64,000 nt of DNA. Source: an uncultured Bacteroidia bacterium. Its GTDB lineage: Bacteria; Bacteroidota; Bacteroidia; Bacteroidales; Prolixibacteraceae. This document shows positions 33,268-42,576 of this stretch, in pieces. A model generated the notes under the pieces. The model worked only from the letters and a program-made list of their open reading frames with translations. It was not told where the DNA came from and searched no databases. Positions within the stretch are counted from its first letter, which is position 1. The number at the start of each line of letters is the position of its first letter. The stretch is taken from positions 53,814 to 117,813 of the forward strand of contig CAIVCR010000068.1 of the NCBI GenBank assembly GCA_903904515.1, in the 5' to 3' direction. The position numbers and the translations under genes are program-made.

Positions 33268-34835
33268 TTTATAAATTTAAAAAGTTTAATCGAAAGTGAA
33301 TGGTAAATCTTTGTCTGTTCGGTATTTGCATAAATGTAGGCATTTTTAAGGCTGGCATAGACATTTTTATACGATTTAAAAAGCTCATCATAGGCGATTG
33401 AAGCCAAAGGATCAGGCACATACACCTTCTTTACCTGGATTACCCCATTGATATCATTAAAACTTTCAAAGTATCCGCACCCTACAAAAACACAGGAGGC
33501 AGCACCCAGAGTGCCGGCATAGGTTGGCTGGGTGATCGTTTCAACTATTTTGCCGGTGATATTAGCGATCCCCTGCATCCATTTTTCGTTGATCGATCCC
33601 CCGCCGATTGCACGCAATTTTATTGGATTAAAGCCAAAATCACGTTTAACATTTTCTAAGATCCATCGCAGGTTGAAGCCAATCCCTTCGAGCAGTGCAT
33701 TAACAAAATGCCCTCTGGTATGCTCAGGTCCCAGATTGAAAATTGTTCCGCGAGTGGTTGTTGTGCTTACCGGACATCGCTCACCAAGGAGCCAGGGAGT
33801 AAAAAGAAGATTGTCAGAGCCCGCAGGTATTCCAAACGTTTCATGATTGATAAAATCGTAAATATTCTCAACTGCGGGGTCATTATTCTCAAATTTGTAG
33901 AATTTCTCAATCATCCATTCAAGGTTCGATCCTGCCGATTCGGTGATACCAACAAGCAGGTTCATTGCCGGATCAGCACTCTGCAGTATAAATGCACCGT
34001 TTTTATGATTCAGGTTTTTTGCGGTGGTGATTCCTACCCATGCAGAGGTCCCCAGATAAATATGCGCTTCACCTTCACTGGCAGAACCTGACCCAATTGC
34101 AGCACTTTGAGTGTCATCACACCCGCCAAAAACGCGGACTGATTCGGGTAAGCCAAGTTCCATGGCTGCCTCTGGGGTAAGGGTTCCGACAATATCTGTG
34201 GATCTGACCAAAGGGGGAAGCTTGGCGATATCAAATCCAATTAACCTAAAGAGGAGATACTCCCATTTCTTTTTCTTCAGATCAAAGACGTATGAACAGG
34301 CACCCGACCATTCGAAAACCATTTTACCGGTGGCACGGAATTTCAGATAACCATTAACATCAAGAACCTTGTCCATCCGGTTGTAGATTTCAGGTTCGTT
34401 CTGTTTTAACCAGCGAAGTTTCGGCAAAACATCTTTCCCCGAGATTTCAGTCCCTATGATTTTTCTGAATATTGCCTTTCCCCCAAGGAGATTCATAATC
34501 CAGCGGGCTTGTTCCTGAGCCCGGCCATCGACCCAGGTAATATTATTTTTCAGCGTATTGCCATTTCTATCAACGGGGATTATTCCCATGGCCTGAGTAG
34601 TAAACACAATTCCCAGGATTCCTTCAGGATCTATCACCGGGGATTCCAGAATTTTACGGGTGTTAATAACAGAGCCTTGCCAGTAATCCTCCGGATTCTG
34701 CTCGACCCATCCAGGTTGTGTATGAGTAATACCATAAGCAGAGGTGTTGCAGGCGATGATTTCACCACGTTCGTTAATAAGGGCTGTTTTTATACTACTA
34801 GTCCCAACATCATGGGCAATCACATATTTACTCAT
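33246..34835 (-). CDS. FGGY-family carbohydrate kinase
   Basis: 529 residues. The N-terminal phosphate-binding motif YVIAHDVGTSSIKTALIN and WVEQNPEDYWQGSV are as in xylulokinase, glycerol kinase and fuculokinase; VFGGCDDTQSAAIGSG and LRAIGGGSINEKWMQGIANI are the later FGGY motifs. It phosphorylates a sugar, ketose or polyol with ATP. The start overlaps the aminotransferase stop by 4 bp (ATGA), and the aldolase begins inside its 3' end, so the three genes form one tightly coupled operon. The sugar cannot be deduced; catalytic Asp region appears intact. Confidence 0.92.
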   Translation of the reverse strand: MSKYVIAHDVGTSSIKTALINERGEIIACNTSAYGITHTQPGWVEQNPEDYWQGSVINTRKILESPVIDPEGILGIVFTTQAMGIIPVDRNGNTLKNNITWVDGRAQEQARWIMNLLGGKAIFRKIIGTEISGKDVLPKLRWLKQNEPEIYNRMDKVLDVNGYLKFRATGKMVFEWSGACSYVFDLKKKKWEYLLFRLIGFDIAKLPPLVRSTDIVGTLTPEAAMELGLPESVRVFGGCDDTQSAAIGSGSASEGEAHIYLGTSAWVGITTAKNLNHKNGAFILQSADPAMNLLVGITESAGSNLEWMIEKFYKFENNDPAVENIYDFINHETFGIPAGSDNLLFTPWLLGERCPVSTTTTRGTIFNLGPEHTRGHFVNALLEGIGFNLRWILENVKRDFGFNPIKLRAIGGGSINEKWMQGIANITGKIVETITQPTYAGTLGAASCVFVGCGYFESFNDINGVIQVKKVYVPDPLASIAYDELFKSYKNVYASLKNAYIYANTEQTKIYHSLSIKLFKFIKWILSTA

Positions 34836-36310
34836 ACTCCTTCAATATTCCTGAATACATTTTCAAACCTGTTTATTGCGTCATCAATCACCTCGTCGGT
34901 GTCTGCCATACTGGTATACATCCTGCTTCCTGCAACGGTAACGAGTCCTTCTGCCATATAGGCTGCCCCTATCTCTTCCATCATGTGCTTACGGATTTTG
35001 ATCTCTTTCAGTGCTGCAGGAATGGTCCAGGGTTTGAAAAAATTTACTTTTACAAACATGGTTCCTGAGGTCTCCAGGTGGCAGATTGAGCCCTGGTTAT
35101 AAGCGACAAACGGGAGGTTATATTTTTCAATAAGTAGTTGAAGACCCTTGGTCAATCGGTCGCCGGCATGGCCAGCCTTTTCGCAGGCGCTTGTCCGTTC
35201 GATCTCCATTAATGTGTAATATCCTGCCGCTGAACTCAACGGGTTTGCAGCCATTGTACCGCCAACCATTGCCTTCTTCTTTGCCCCCTGAAGTCCGGCG
35301 GCAAGGTATTGCATCAGCTCTTTTCGTCCGCCAAGTCCGCCGGCTCCGGCGTAGCCTCCTGCCATAACTTTTCCGAATACAGTAAGGTCAGGAGTTACCT
35401 TGTAATATCCCTGCGCTCCGCTAAGTCCAATCCGGAAAGCAGATACAACTTCATCAAGGATTAAAAGAGCCCCGTATTTATCACACAGCTTGCGTACTTT
35501 CTGATTATAGTCATAGTCGACAGGTCGTGTCCCACTTTCGGGGCCCACAGGCTCGAGGATGACCGCTGCAGTCCCTCCCCGAAACCTGTTGAGTCTCAAT
35601 TTCCGTTCCAATGAAGAGATGCTGTTTGGCCATACCTCCTGGGTATGTCTGCGGCAGCTTCGGGGTATTCCATGAGCCTCAAAACCACCAGTCCCCGGAA
35701 TTCTCAGCGCATAAACCATCTGATCACTCCAGCCATGATAAGCGCCTCCAACTTTAATAATCTTCTTTTTTCCTGTAGCCAACCTTGCCACACGAATAGC
35801 GGCCATCACAGCCTCTGTTCCGCTTCCAAGCATCCGGAACAAATCGACTGAAGGAAAGTGGTTGCAGATAAACTCTGCAATCTTCAATTCATATTCGTGG
35901 AACAGGCCAGTCGAAGGGCCACAATTATCAATCAGCGCTTTGACCTTTTCTTTTACATAAGGATAATTACTCCCTAAAACGGTCGGGCCACCCGCCTGTA
36001 TAAAATCGATATACCTGTTCCCATCCTTATCGTGCAGATATGCCCCCTCTGCTCTCGTAAAAACCAGTGGAAAAGGGTAGTTAAAAGCGAGGTTATGCTG
36101 CACGCCACCGGGAATAAACTGCATGGCCCGTTCAATAATCGGTTTTGACTGAACACATTTTTCATCAAAATAGTCCAGGTAAGCTGACATAGCAGAACGG
36201 TTTACCGGCCGAATAGGCTGAGCCAATAAACGCTCCAGTTTACGGGTAATCTCCTTTACATCAAGATATTCGCTGATCGCAAATCCGGTTTGATTTTTAT
36301 CCATTTTCAA
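34832..36310 (-). CDS. Class III PLP-dependent aminotransferase (GSA-aminomutase-like)
   Basis: 492 residues. PLP-fold features: IDFIQAGGPTVLGSNYP, LGSGTEAVMAAIRVARLATG (cofactor phosphate), YHGWSDQMVYA, LLILDEVVSAFRIG (Asp to the pyridine N) and LTVFGKVMAGGYAGAGG with the Schiff-base Lys. The nearest textbook family is glutamate-1-semialdehyde 2,1-aminomutase, but an 80-residue N-terminal extension and its place with a sugar kinase and aldolase argue against a role in haem synthesis. It may deaminate an amino sugar or amino polyol before phosphorylation. First gene of the operon, divergent from the MFS gene at 36410. MKMDK or MDK starts are both possible. Confidence 0.88.
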   Translation of the reverse strand: MKMDKNQTGFAISEYLDVKEITRKLERLLAQPIRPVNRSAMSAYLDYFDEKCVQSKPIIERAMQFIPGGVQHNLAFNYPFPLVFTRAEGAYLHDKDGNRYIDFIQAGGPTVLGSNYPYVKEKVKALIDNCGPSTGLFHEYELKIAEFICNHFPSVDLFRMLGSGTEAVMAAIRVARLATGKKKIIKVGGAYHGWSDQMVYALRIPGTGGFEAHGIPRSCRRHTQEVWPNSISSLERKLRLNRFRGGTAAVILEPVGPESGTRPVDYDYNQKVRKLCDKYGALLILDEVVSAFRIGLSGAQGYYKVTPDLTVFGKVMAGGYAGAGGLGGRKELMQYLAAGLQGAKKKAMVGGTMAANPLSSAAGYYTLMEIERTSACEKAGHAGDRLTKGLQLLIEKYNLPFVAYNQGSICHLETSGTMFVKVNFFKPWTIPAALKEIKIRKHMMEEIGAAYMAEGLVTVAGSRMYTSMADTDEVIDDAINRFENVFRNIEGV

Positions 36311-36409
36311 CTCTGCTTTAATATTTTATCAATTTCTACCTTAAAGGATTATTTTTACTGATTCGTATGTGAAAATAAATGCAGTCACAAATTTCAAAAC
36401 GCTTAAAAA

Positions 36410-37687
36410 ATGAAGCCTTCACCATATCGCTGGGTTGTTCTAACCGTGTTAATGCTCGTCACCTTTGTGGTCTCAGTACAATGGTTGACACATGCGGCGG
36501 TTGTACGTCCTGCCGAAGTTTTTTATAAGGGACAGGTTGATCCCGCATCATTCTTAAATATTGATTTTCTTGCACTTTCATACATGTTGATCTTTTTAGC
36601 GATGAGCTTTCCTGCCTCCTATATTATTGACACCTATGGCATCAAAACCGGATTAACCATAGGCTCGCTTATGATTGGCGTTTTCAGTATCACTAAAGCC
36701 ATCTTTGCATCCACTTTTAAGGGCGTTGTTATTTCTCAGATTGGCCTTGCAATTGCCCAACCGCTTATTTTAAATGCTGTTACGGCAGTGACTGTCCGTT
36801 GGTTCCCATTTTCCGAAAGAGGTTTGGCCGCCGGATTAGCTGTCTTAGCCCAATATCTTGGAATCATCGTCGCCATGCTGGTGACTCCACTACTTGTTGG
36901 CTCAAATCCTGAACTGGTAAATTATGGGACCGGGTTCGAACGGATGTTATGGATTTACGGTGTTTTATCACTCATTTCTTCATTGGCTTTAATTATACTG
37001 ATTAAAGAGCACCCTGAAAATTTTAAACTTCCAAACCAGGATCTCCTCCAGGGTTTCGGTAAAGGGGTTCTCGATATTCTGCGGAACCGGGATATGCAAA
37101 TTACAATGATCTTATTTTTTGTCGGACTTGGCATTTTCAATGCCGTAAGTTCAATGACTGACCGCATTTCGGAAATGGCCGGGGTAAAGGATTCGGATGG
37201 ATTAATCGGTGGGATAATGCTTACAGGCGGAATTATCGGAGCTTTAATCCTTCCTCTGCTTTCTGACAAATTCCAGAAAAGGAAACTTTTCCTTGTAATC
37301 TGTCTTATCGGAATGGTCCCGGGCATATTCGGATTATCGTTCGCAGGCGACCTGGGTTTAAACCCCGGAAACACCTATTCAGTATTGCTTTTTTCTTCAT
37401 TTATCTTAGGTTTTTTTGTGATGAGCGCTGGTCCGATTGCATTTCAGTATGCGGCAGAAGTTAGTCATCCGGCACCGGAATCGGCATCCCAGGGAATACT
37501 TCTATGGACTGGTCAGCTTTCGGGGATGTTGTTTGTCGCCGGGATGAGCATCGATAACAACGCTCACCTTGAATCTTTTATGTCTGCATTTGCCATACTT
37601 TCAATTTTTGCGCTCGTTAGTGTCTTTTTCCTGCGGGAGAGTCCGATGATGATAGCCGACAATGCCGCTTTCAAAGTAAGCGACTGA
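36410..37687 (+). CDS. MFS transporter
   Basis: 425 residues with about 12 hydrophobic segments. YRWVVLTVLMLVTFVVSVQWL opens helix 1, and IIDTYGIKTGLTIG sits in the loop 2-3 position of the major facilitator superfamily; a central cytoplasmic loop (IKEHPENFKLPNQDLLQGFGKG) divides the two halves. The pattern is close to eukaryotic FLVCR-like and to bacterial DIRS-type carriers, but substrate cannot be predicted. It is transcribed away from the aminotransferase-kinase-aldolase operon with a 99-bp shared promoter region, and it is the obvious candidate for uptake of that pathway's substrate. Confidence 0.9.
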   Translation: MKPSPYRWVVLTVLMLVTFVVSVQWLTHAAVVRPAEVFYKGQVDPASFLNIDFLALSYMLIFLAMSFPASYIIDTYGIKTGLTIGSLMIGVFSITKAIFASTFKGVVISQIGLAIAQPLILNAVTAVTVRWFPFSERGLAAGLAVLAQYLGIIVAMLVTPLLVGSNPELVNYGTGFERMLWIYGVLSLISSLALIILIKEHPENFKLPNQDLLQGFGKGVLDILRNRDMQITMILFFVGLGIFNAVSSMTDRISEMAGVKDSDGLIGGIMLTGGIIGALILPLLSDKFQKRKLFLVICLIGMVPGIFGLSFAGDLGLNPGNTYSVLLFSSFILGFFVMSAGPIAFQYAAEVSHPAPESASQGILLWTGQLSGMLFVAGMSIDNNAHLESFMSAFAILSIFALVSVFFLRESPMMIADNAAFKVSD

Positions 37688-37722
37688 GTATGTTTAAACC
37701 CCTATGTGAGGGAAGTATTAAA

Positions 37723-37747
37723 CCGTTGTTAGACGGCGTAATTTTTT
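37723..37747 (+). terminator. Weak hairpin plus T run after the MFS gene
   Basis: ccgt-tgttag-acgg followed by cgtaa and six T residues (37742-37747). The stem is only 4 bp, so this is tentative. Confidence 0.3.
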
Positions 37748-37804
37748 GAGAGTTACTCAGCATCCCTGACTTTCTAAGCCCAGCCTTTTGAATATCAAAT
37801 AGCC

Positions 37805-40162
37805 CTAATTCTTAGCCACTTCCGGAAGACTGATCGTTTTGAAAACAGCCCTGATTTTCAACTGACTTTCATCCTGAAATTCGCAGTCAAATTTGAGGGT
37901 ATGCTTGCCCTGGGTCAATTCCGGAACCGGCTGAATTAATTGGATTTCCTTACTGAAATTACCCTTCTCGTTATACAACTTTAGCTTTCCGCCGTCACAA
38001 ACAATGGAATAGCCCGCCTTAAACTCACCGGGCAATTCAAGTTTATAATAGCCGTCAAGTTCCATCCATGGATTATTGATTACACCCTCCTTACCCATAA
38101 TTGTAAGGCTGAAAGTAAGTGGCTGCCGGGCATCTTTACTTTCAAATTCCCATTCCGAGAAGGTGGGTTGTCCGGGCTGCAACAACTGTTTCGCATGTTC
38201 AAATTTATATTTCTTAAATGGATAAAGCTGCCACTTGCCATTCGCTTTTTCAAGGTGAAAATCATTTTCAGGATTCTTCAATCTGGCTACCTGGTCGGCA
38301 GAGAATATTTTTGATTTATAGGCCTCCTGCCAAAGTCTTATCAATTCGAGTAATTGAAGTGTATTGGGGTTCTTTTGCAGGCTCTTGTAATAGGCCACCA
38401 TCGCAAATCCTGCATTGTATCCGGCCGCACGCGCCATCATCCACTCAATGTCTTCAACAGTTGTGGTCGCAGAAAGGAGGAACCATCCCAGCATATTGGG
38501 CATATAATTTCGTTCAAGGAATGGCTGATTTTCGAGCCGGTAGTCCCCCTGTGATTCGCGAAAACCGCCGTACCATGGTTCACCCCAGTTCCAGTAATGA
38601 CAAATATGCCAGTAAAAATGACTCGAACGGCTTGTCCCATTAACCAACGTATGGTTAGTCTCCCTGAATACCTTTTCAGCAAATGCCTGCATACCATAGT
38701 CACCCTCTCCGGATGCCATGCACCCTTCGTGCCCATCAAAATCCATCTGAGAAACGCCTGTTTCAGAGAAGAAACGGCCAAGATTTCCTGCAATCTCTTG
38801 TTGCAATTCGAAATTTGGGAATAGAGTCCGGTAAGGATAATCGAGCAACATACCGGCAGTCTCCCCTTTTTTATGATCAGAAGCTACGGTTCCAAATGCT
38901 CCCCGCTGACATTCGAGTAATTTGAAGGGAGGTTGATCTGTAACTTCGCGAAAACGGACTATTTCGTTTCCGATGAGGACAGCATGTAACGTGCTTGGCT
39001 TTATATTTTTAAAATACTCATTCGATTCGACTGCTATTTCATTTGCAGATGAATTTACCACTTCGCTCAGAACCGAAGATCCAGTGACTGCAAGCCGCTT
39101 ATCCGGGATCGGGGTTACGTAAGGGTCGTTTGTATTTATAAAAGTGCTAAGGGTATGAACGCCGATACGCAAACCCAATTTTGAGGCTTTTTCAACGCAG
39201 ACTTTCATCCCTGCATTGCCGTTGGGGAAACTTTTAGGATCAAGAATAAAATGTCCCCATGACTTAAAAGGACCTTCCTGATATAACGAATTCAACCCCG
39301 CCATCTGCGTATAAGCGAGCATTGAATCGATATTCGACTCGTTGAAATCACTGATCATATAAGCGCGGCCCGTTTCGGGGGATTGTTTCACCCAGGTGCC
39401 ATTGATCAGCGGATGGGGAAGCCCTTCGGCGAGTTCAATCGCTCCAAGGCGATTCAATACCTGTTTTTCAGGACAACCGAACAAGGCAATTTTAGACCCA
39501 AGGGTGGTCTCATTGGGGATCGGATCTACAGGCATGTTCGGATAATTCGTACCCCAAACGGTAATCTTCCGGGGTTTCGAACGGTCGAAACTAAAGGCTT
39601 GCAAACTACTGCCGTAATCCTGTTTAATGGCAACATTGCCGCGGGAATCATCAGCTCCTTCCCCGTTTTTAAGAACCCCTCCGATAGTTTTTGTATTCAG
39701 GCACTGAATCCCGATCGCATATTCATCATCCCTGACAACACCAACAACCTCCCCGATTGTTTTATCGATTGTGGTTGGGTAGGGTCCCCAGCAAACAGCA
39801 TTCACCTGGTCAGAAGGATTAACCTTAACCAATTCGAAAACCAGATGGGTTTTGTTTTGAGTGACTTTAATACCTGCGGACATATTCGTCCCCGGATAAT
39901 CAAGAGTTATAAGATTTGCCTCTTTATTGAAAGTCGCATGAGTCACCTCATTCCATAAGGTACCAATCCGCAGGGATAAAAGTGTACTGTTTTGACCCTT
40001 TGGCAGATAATTTTTACCGGTTGTGGGATTTACCAGATCAGTAATTTTACCGTTTTCAGAGATTGTAATTCTGAAATCAGCGGTTTCGAATTTTATTGGT
40101 TGGGATATTCCAAACGAAATGATCAGAAGGTAGAAGGAGGAAAATAAGACTATTTTTTTCAT
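37805..40162 (-). CDS. Exported enzyme of unrecognised family, probable TIM-barrel glycoside hydrolase
   Basis: 785 residues with a signal peptide (IVLFSSFYLLIISFGISQ). An N-terminal beta-rich domain (about 25-260) precedes a region that looks like a TIM barrel: DSMLAYTQMAGLNSLY, RIGVHTLSTFIN, then VSQMDFDGHEGCMASGEGD, in which Asp and Glu residues sit at the end of a strand as in clan GH-D/GH31-type enzymes, and YWHICHYWNWGEPWYGGF. The C-terminal 150 residues are beta-rich, like a lectin domain. I do not recognise a CAZy family. Its place at the end of the PUL, next to GH92, supports a role in the same glycan. A new or poorly sampled hydrolase family is possible. Confidence 0.6.
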   Translation of the reverse strand: MKKIVLFSSFYLLIISFGISQPIKFETADFRITISENGKITDLVNPTTGKNYLPKGQNSTLLSLRIGTLWNEVTHATFNKEANLITLDYPGTNMSAGIKVTQNKTHLVFELVKVNPSDQVNAVCWGPYPTTIDKTIGEVVGVVRDDEYAIGIQCLNTKTIGGVLKNGEGADDSRGNVAIKQDYGSSLQAFSFDRSKPRKITVWGTNYPNMPVDPIPNETTLGSKIALFGCPEKQVLNRLGAIELAEGLPHPLINGTWVKQSPETGRAYMISDFNESNIDSMLAYTQMAGLNSLYQEGPFKSWGHFILDPKSFPNGNAGMKVCVEKASKLGLRIGVHTLSTFINTNDPYVTPIPDKRLAVTGSSVLSEVVNSSANEIAVESNEYFKNIKPSTLHAVLIGNEIVRFREVTDQPPFKLLECQRGAFGTVASDHKKGETAGMLLDYPYRTLFPNFELQQEIAGNLGRFFSETGVSQMDFDGHEGCMASGEGDYGMQAFAEKVFRETNHTLVNGTSRSSHFYWHICHYWNWGEPWYGGFRESQGDYRLENQPFLERNYMPNMLGWFLLSATTTVEDIEWMMARAAGYNAGFAMVAYYKSLQKNPNTLQLLELIRLWQEAYKSKIFSADQVARLKNPENDFHLEKANGKWQLYPFKKYKFEHAKQLLQPGQPTFSEWEFESKDARQPLTFSLTIMGKEGVINNPWMELDGYYKLELPGEFKAGYSIVCDGGKLKLYNEKGNFSKEIQLIQPVPELTQGKHTLKFDCEFQDESQLKIRAVFKTISLPEVAKN

Positions 40163-40240
40163 CGGTTGAAAGGTTTACATTTAAAAGAATATAAAATTAG
40201 TCTATTTCAACTAAAACAAAATAGCTTTCTCTTTACGAAA

Positions 40241-42544
40241 TCACTTAAAAAGAGAGAAGTTTGGTTCTGGACCCATCATTAACTCAAGTTTTCCTCCGCT
40301 TACAACCTCTTTGAAAAGGAGAACCGGACTTTTTAATTCAACTCCATTCAGTTTTGCCGACTGAATATAAACATTGTCAGCCGAATTATTGCTGGCCGAT
40401 ATTGTGAAAGGTTTACCTCCGTTGTACATTTTATCGACATGAATCACCGCCTCATCAAAAATTGGCGATGAAAGGTCAAAGGAGGGTTCTGAGGTTACCC
40501 CTCCATTCATCTCGAACAAACCCATGGAAGCGATCGCAAACCAGCCACTCATCTGCCCTTCGTCTTCATCTCCTTCCCAGCCATGGTATGGCGAATTTCC
40601 ATAGAATTTATCAAGAATGGCTCGCGAATACTTCTGTGTCAGCCAGGGTTTGCCCGAATAGTTAAATAAAAAGGATGCCTGCATATTCCCTTCATTCCCA
40701 TGGTTGACGTAGTATTCAAAAGAAGAATCCTGGCCACGATCGAATGCATAGGCAGCAAAATTATGCTTTACAGATTTCCTAAAGCCATCTTCAAGGCGGT
40801 TGTTAAACAGATCCTTCCCCATTAAAGAAACCAATCCGGGGATATCGTGAGGCACATACCATGTGTACTGCCAGCTGTTTCCTTCGATCCACCTCTTTCC
40901 TGAAAACTGATCAAAATCCTTCATCCAGTTTCCCATTGAATCTTTGGGAACCTGTAATTTTAATTCAGGATGGAACTGGTTTTTCCAGTTTCCTGACCGT
41001 TTGATAAAGAATGAATAGTCATCATTATGATTCATCGCTTTGGCCAGCTGGGCAGTGCAGAAATCGGTATATGCATAATCAAGGGTACGGCTGGCCGCAT
41101 CTTTTTCAAGCGGAACGTAACCTAGCCGGTTGTAAATATTCAGTCTTTCCATTCCTGCCAGGCAGCCCCCAGGAAAGCGTTTGCCCTGCTCCTTGCCGTT
41201 ATGGCTAACCGCCTTGTAAAGTTTATCCGTATCATAATCCCTGATTCCTTTCTGATATGCCGAGACCATTAGTGCAATCTCATGTGTAACCTCCATGATT
41301 CCAGTTAGTTTAAGGCCGGTAGGACCATTGCTTGTCCACCCGGTTTTGGCGAAAAGCTCAAGTTCTGTTTTGACCCAGTTGCTCATAATATCCGGAGCGA
41401 TAAGCGATAAAATCGTATTGAAATTCCAAAAGGTATTCCAAAATGCATCACCGCCATACATTACTCCTCCCTGAGGTAACTGCTGAATTTTTTTGTATTG
41501 GTCTACATAGCGTCCGTCTGAATCGCTCCATGTTTGCTTGGCAAAGCTCCTGTATAAATTAGTATAAAATTTCTCTTTATTCACTTCACTACCCTTTACC
41601 TCAATCCTTGAGAGGAGATTATCCCATTTCTCCCGGGCTGAAGCGACCACGGCTTCAAAATCCCATCCAAATCCATCCAATTCTGTCTTTAGATTGTTTC
41701 TTGCACCCCCCTGATCGACCAACGACAAGCCAACTTTCATCAGGATAGCTTCGTTATCTGTGGTGGAATAAGTTACATAAGCACCCACATCCTTAGATCC
41801 TGAAATCCGTTCAACATTTGTTTTGATTGTATCGTTACTCCAACCATTCAACGACTTAAATGGTTTACTGAACTGAATCACAAAGTAGAGTTTATATGCA
41901 CCAAAGCTGGCCCGCGTTTCAGCAAAGCCTTCAATTGAAGATTCGGTTGTTTTTTTGAATTCTGCATCTTCAATCCGGATACGATATTCAGTCGGGAAGT
42001 TCAATACCATGAGGATCCGTGCATCATCCTGAGCTTTAAACGTATATTTATGAAACCCGCAATGAGTGGTGGCAGTCAGCTCAGCCTTACAGTCGGCATC
42101 GTAGAGTTCACAGGAATAGTAACCGGGCGATCCTTTTTCGGTTTCCTTAAGAATGCGTGAATGAAATCCTGCTCCCGCACCTCGGTATGGTTTTGAAGCT
42201 GCCCCATCACTATTCGTAAAATCCAGTATAGCTGGCATAACCATAAGTCCAGCCCTTGTCCAGGCATGAATATGGCTAAACCCCGTCACGTTCATGATGG
42301 AATAATCATAGCCCGCCATCCATCCGGACTCCTGGTTATCCGGTCCCAGCTGTACCATTCCATAGGGAACCCCGGCATAGGGGCCAAGCATCCAGCGTGA
42401 ATTGGATGTTCCCGTGAAGACATTGACGTAATCGACAGCTTTTTTTCCCTCCTGAGTATAACCACCAGTAACAACCCCGGACGTTAAGCAAATAATCAGA
42501 ATAAGCCGAAGGGCAAGGTTAAGTAAATTGATCTTAAGAGCCAT
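40241..42544 (-). CDS. GH92 alpha-mannosidase
   Basis: 767 residues, exported (LALRLILIICLTSGVVTGGYTQ). GH92 hallmarks: VNVFTGTSNSRWMLGPYAGVPYG near the N-terminus, SGWMAGYDYS, a middle FYTNLYRSFAKQTWSD, and the catalytic core HGNEGNMQASFLFNYSG and GWEGDEDEGQMSGWFAIASMG, where the DEDEGQMS segment holds the calcium-binding and base residues. GH92 enzymes are calcium-dependent exo-alpha-mannosidases found mainly in Bacteroidota PULs for host or fungal mannans and N-glycans. Linkage preference cannot be read. Downstream of GH30 by 32 bp and likely co-transcribed. Confidence 0.93.
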   Translation of the reverse strand: MALKINLLNLALRLILIICLTSGVVTGGYTQEGKKAVDYVNVFTGTSNSRWMLGPYAGVPYGMVQLGPDNQESGWMAGYDYSIMNVTGFSHIHAWTRAGLMVMPAILDFTNSDGAASKPYRGAGAGFHSRILKETEKGSPGYYSCELYDADCKAELTATTHCGFHKYTFKAQDDARILMVLNFPTEYRIRIEDAEFKKTTESSIEGFAETRASFGAYKLYFVIQFSKPFKSLNGWSNDTIKTNVERISGSKDVGAYVTYSTTDNEAILMKVGLSLVDQGGARNNLKTELDGFGWDFEAVVASAREKWDNLLSRIEVKGSEVNKEKFYTNLYRSFAKQTWSDSDGRYVDQYKKIQQLPQGGVMYGGDAFWNTFWNFNTILSLIAPDIMSNWVKTELELFAKTGWTSNGPTGLKLTGIMEVTHEIALMVSAYQKGIRDYDTDKLYKAVSHNGKEQGKRFPGGCLAGMERLNIYNRLGYVPLEKDAASRTLDYAYTDFCTAQLAKAMNHNDDYSFFIKRSGNWKNQFHPELKLQVPKDSMGNWMKDFDQFSGKRWIEGNSWQYTWYVPHDIPGLVSLMGKDLFNNRLEDGFRKSVKHNFAAYAFDRGQDSSFEYYVNHGNEGNMQASFLFNYSGKPWLTQKYSRAILDKFYGNSPYHGWEGDEDEGQMSGWFAIASMGLFEMNGGVTSEPSFDLSSPIFDEAVIHVDKMYNGGKPFTISASNNSADNVYIQSAKLNGVELKSPVLLFKEVVSGGKLELMMGPEPNFSLFK

Positions 42545-42576
42545 ATCTACAAGTGTTAAAGGTTGTAATACACTTA

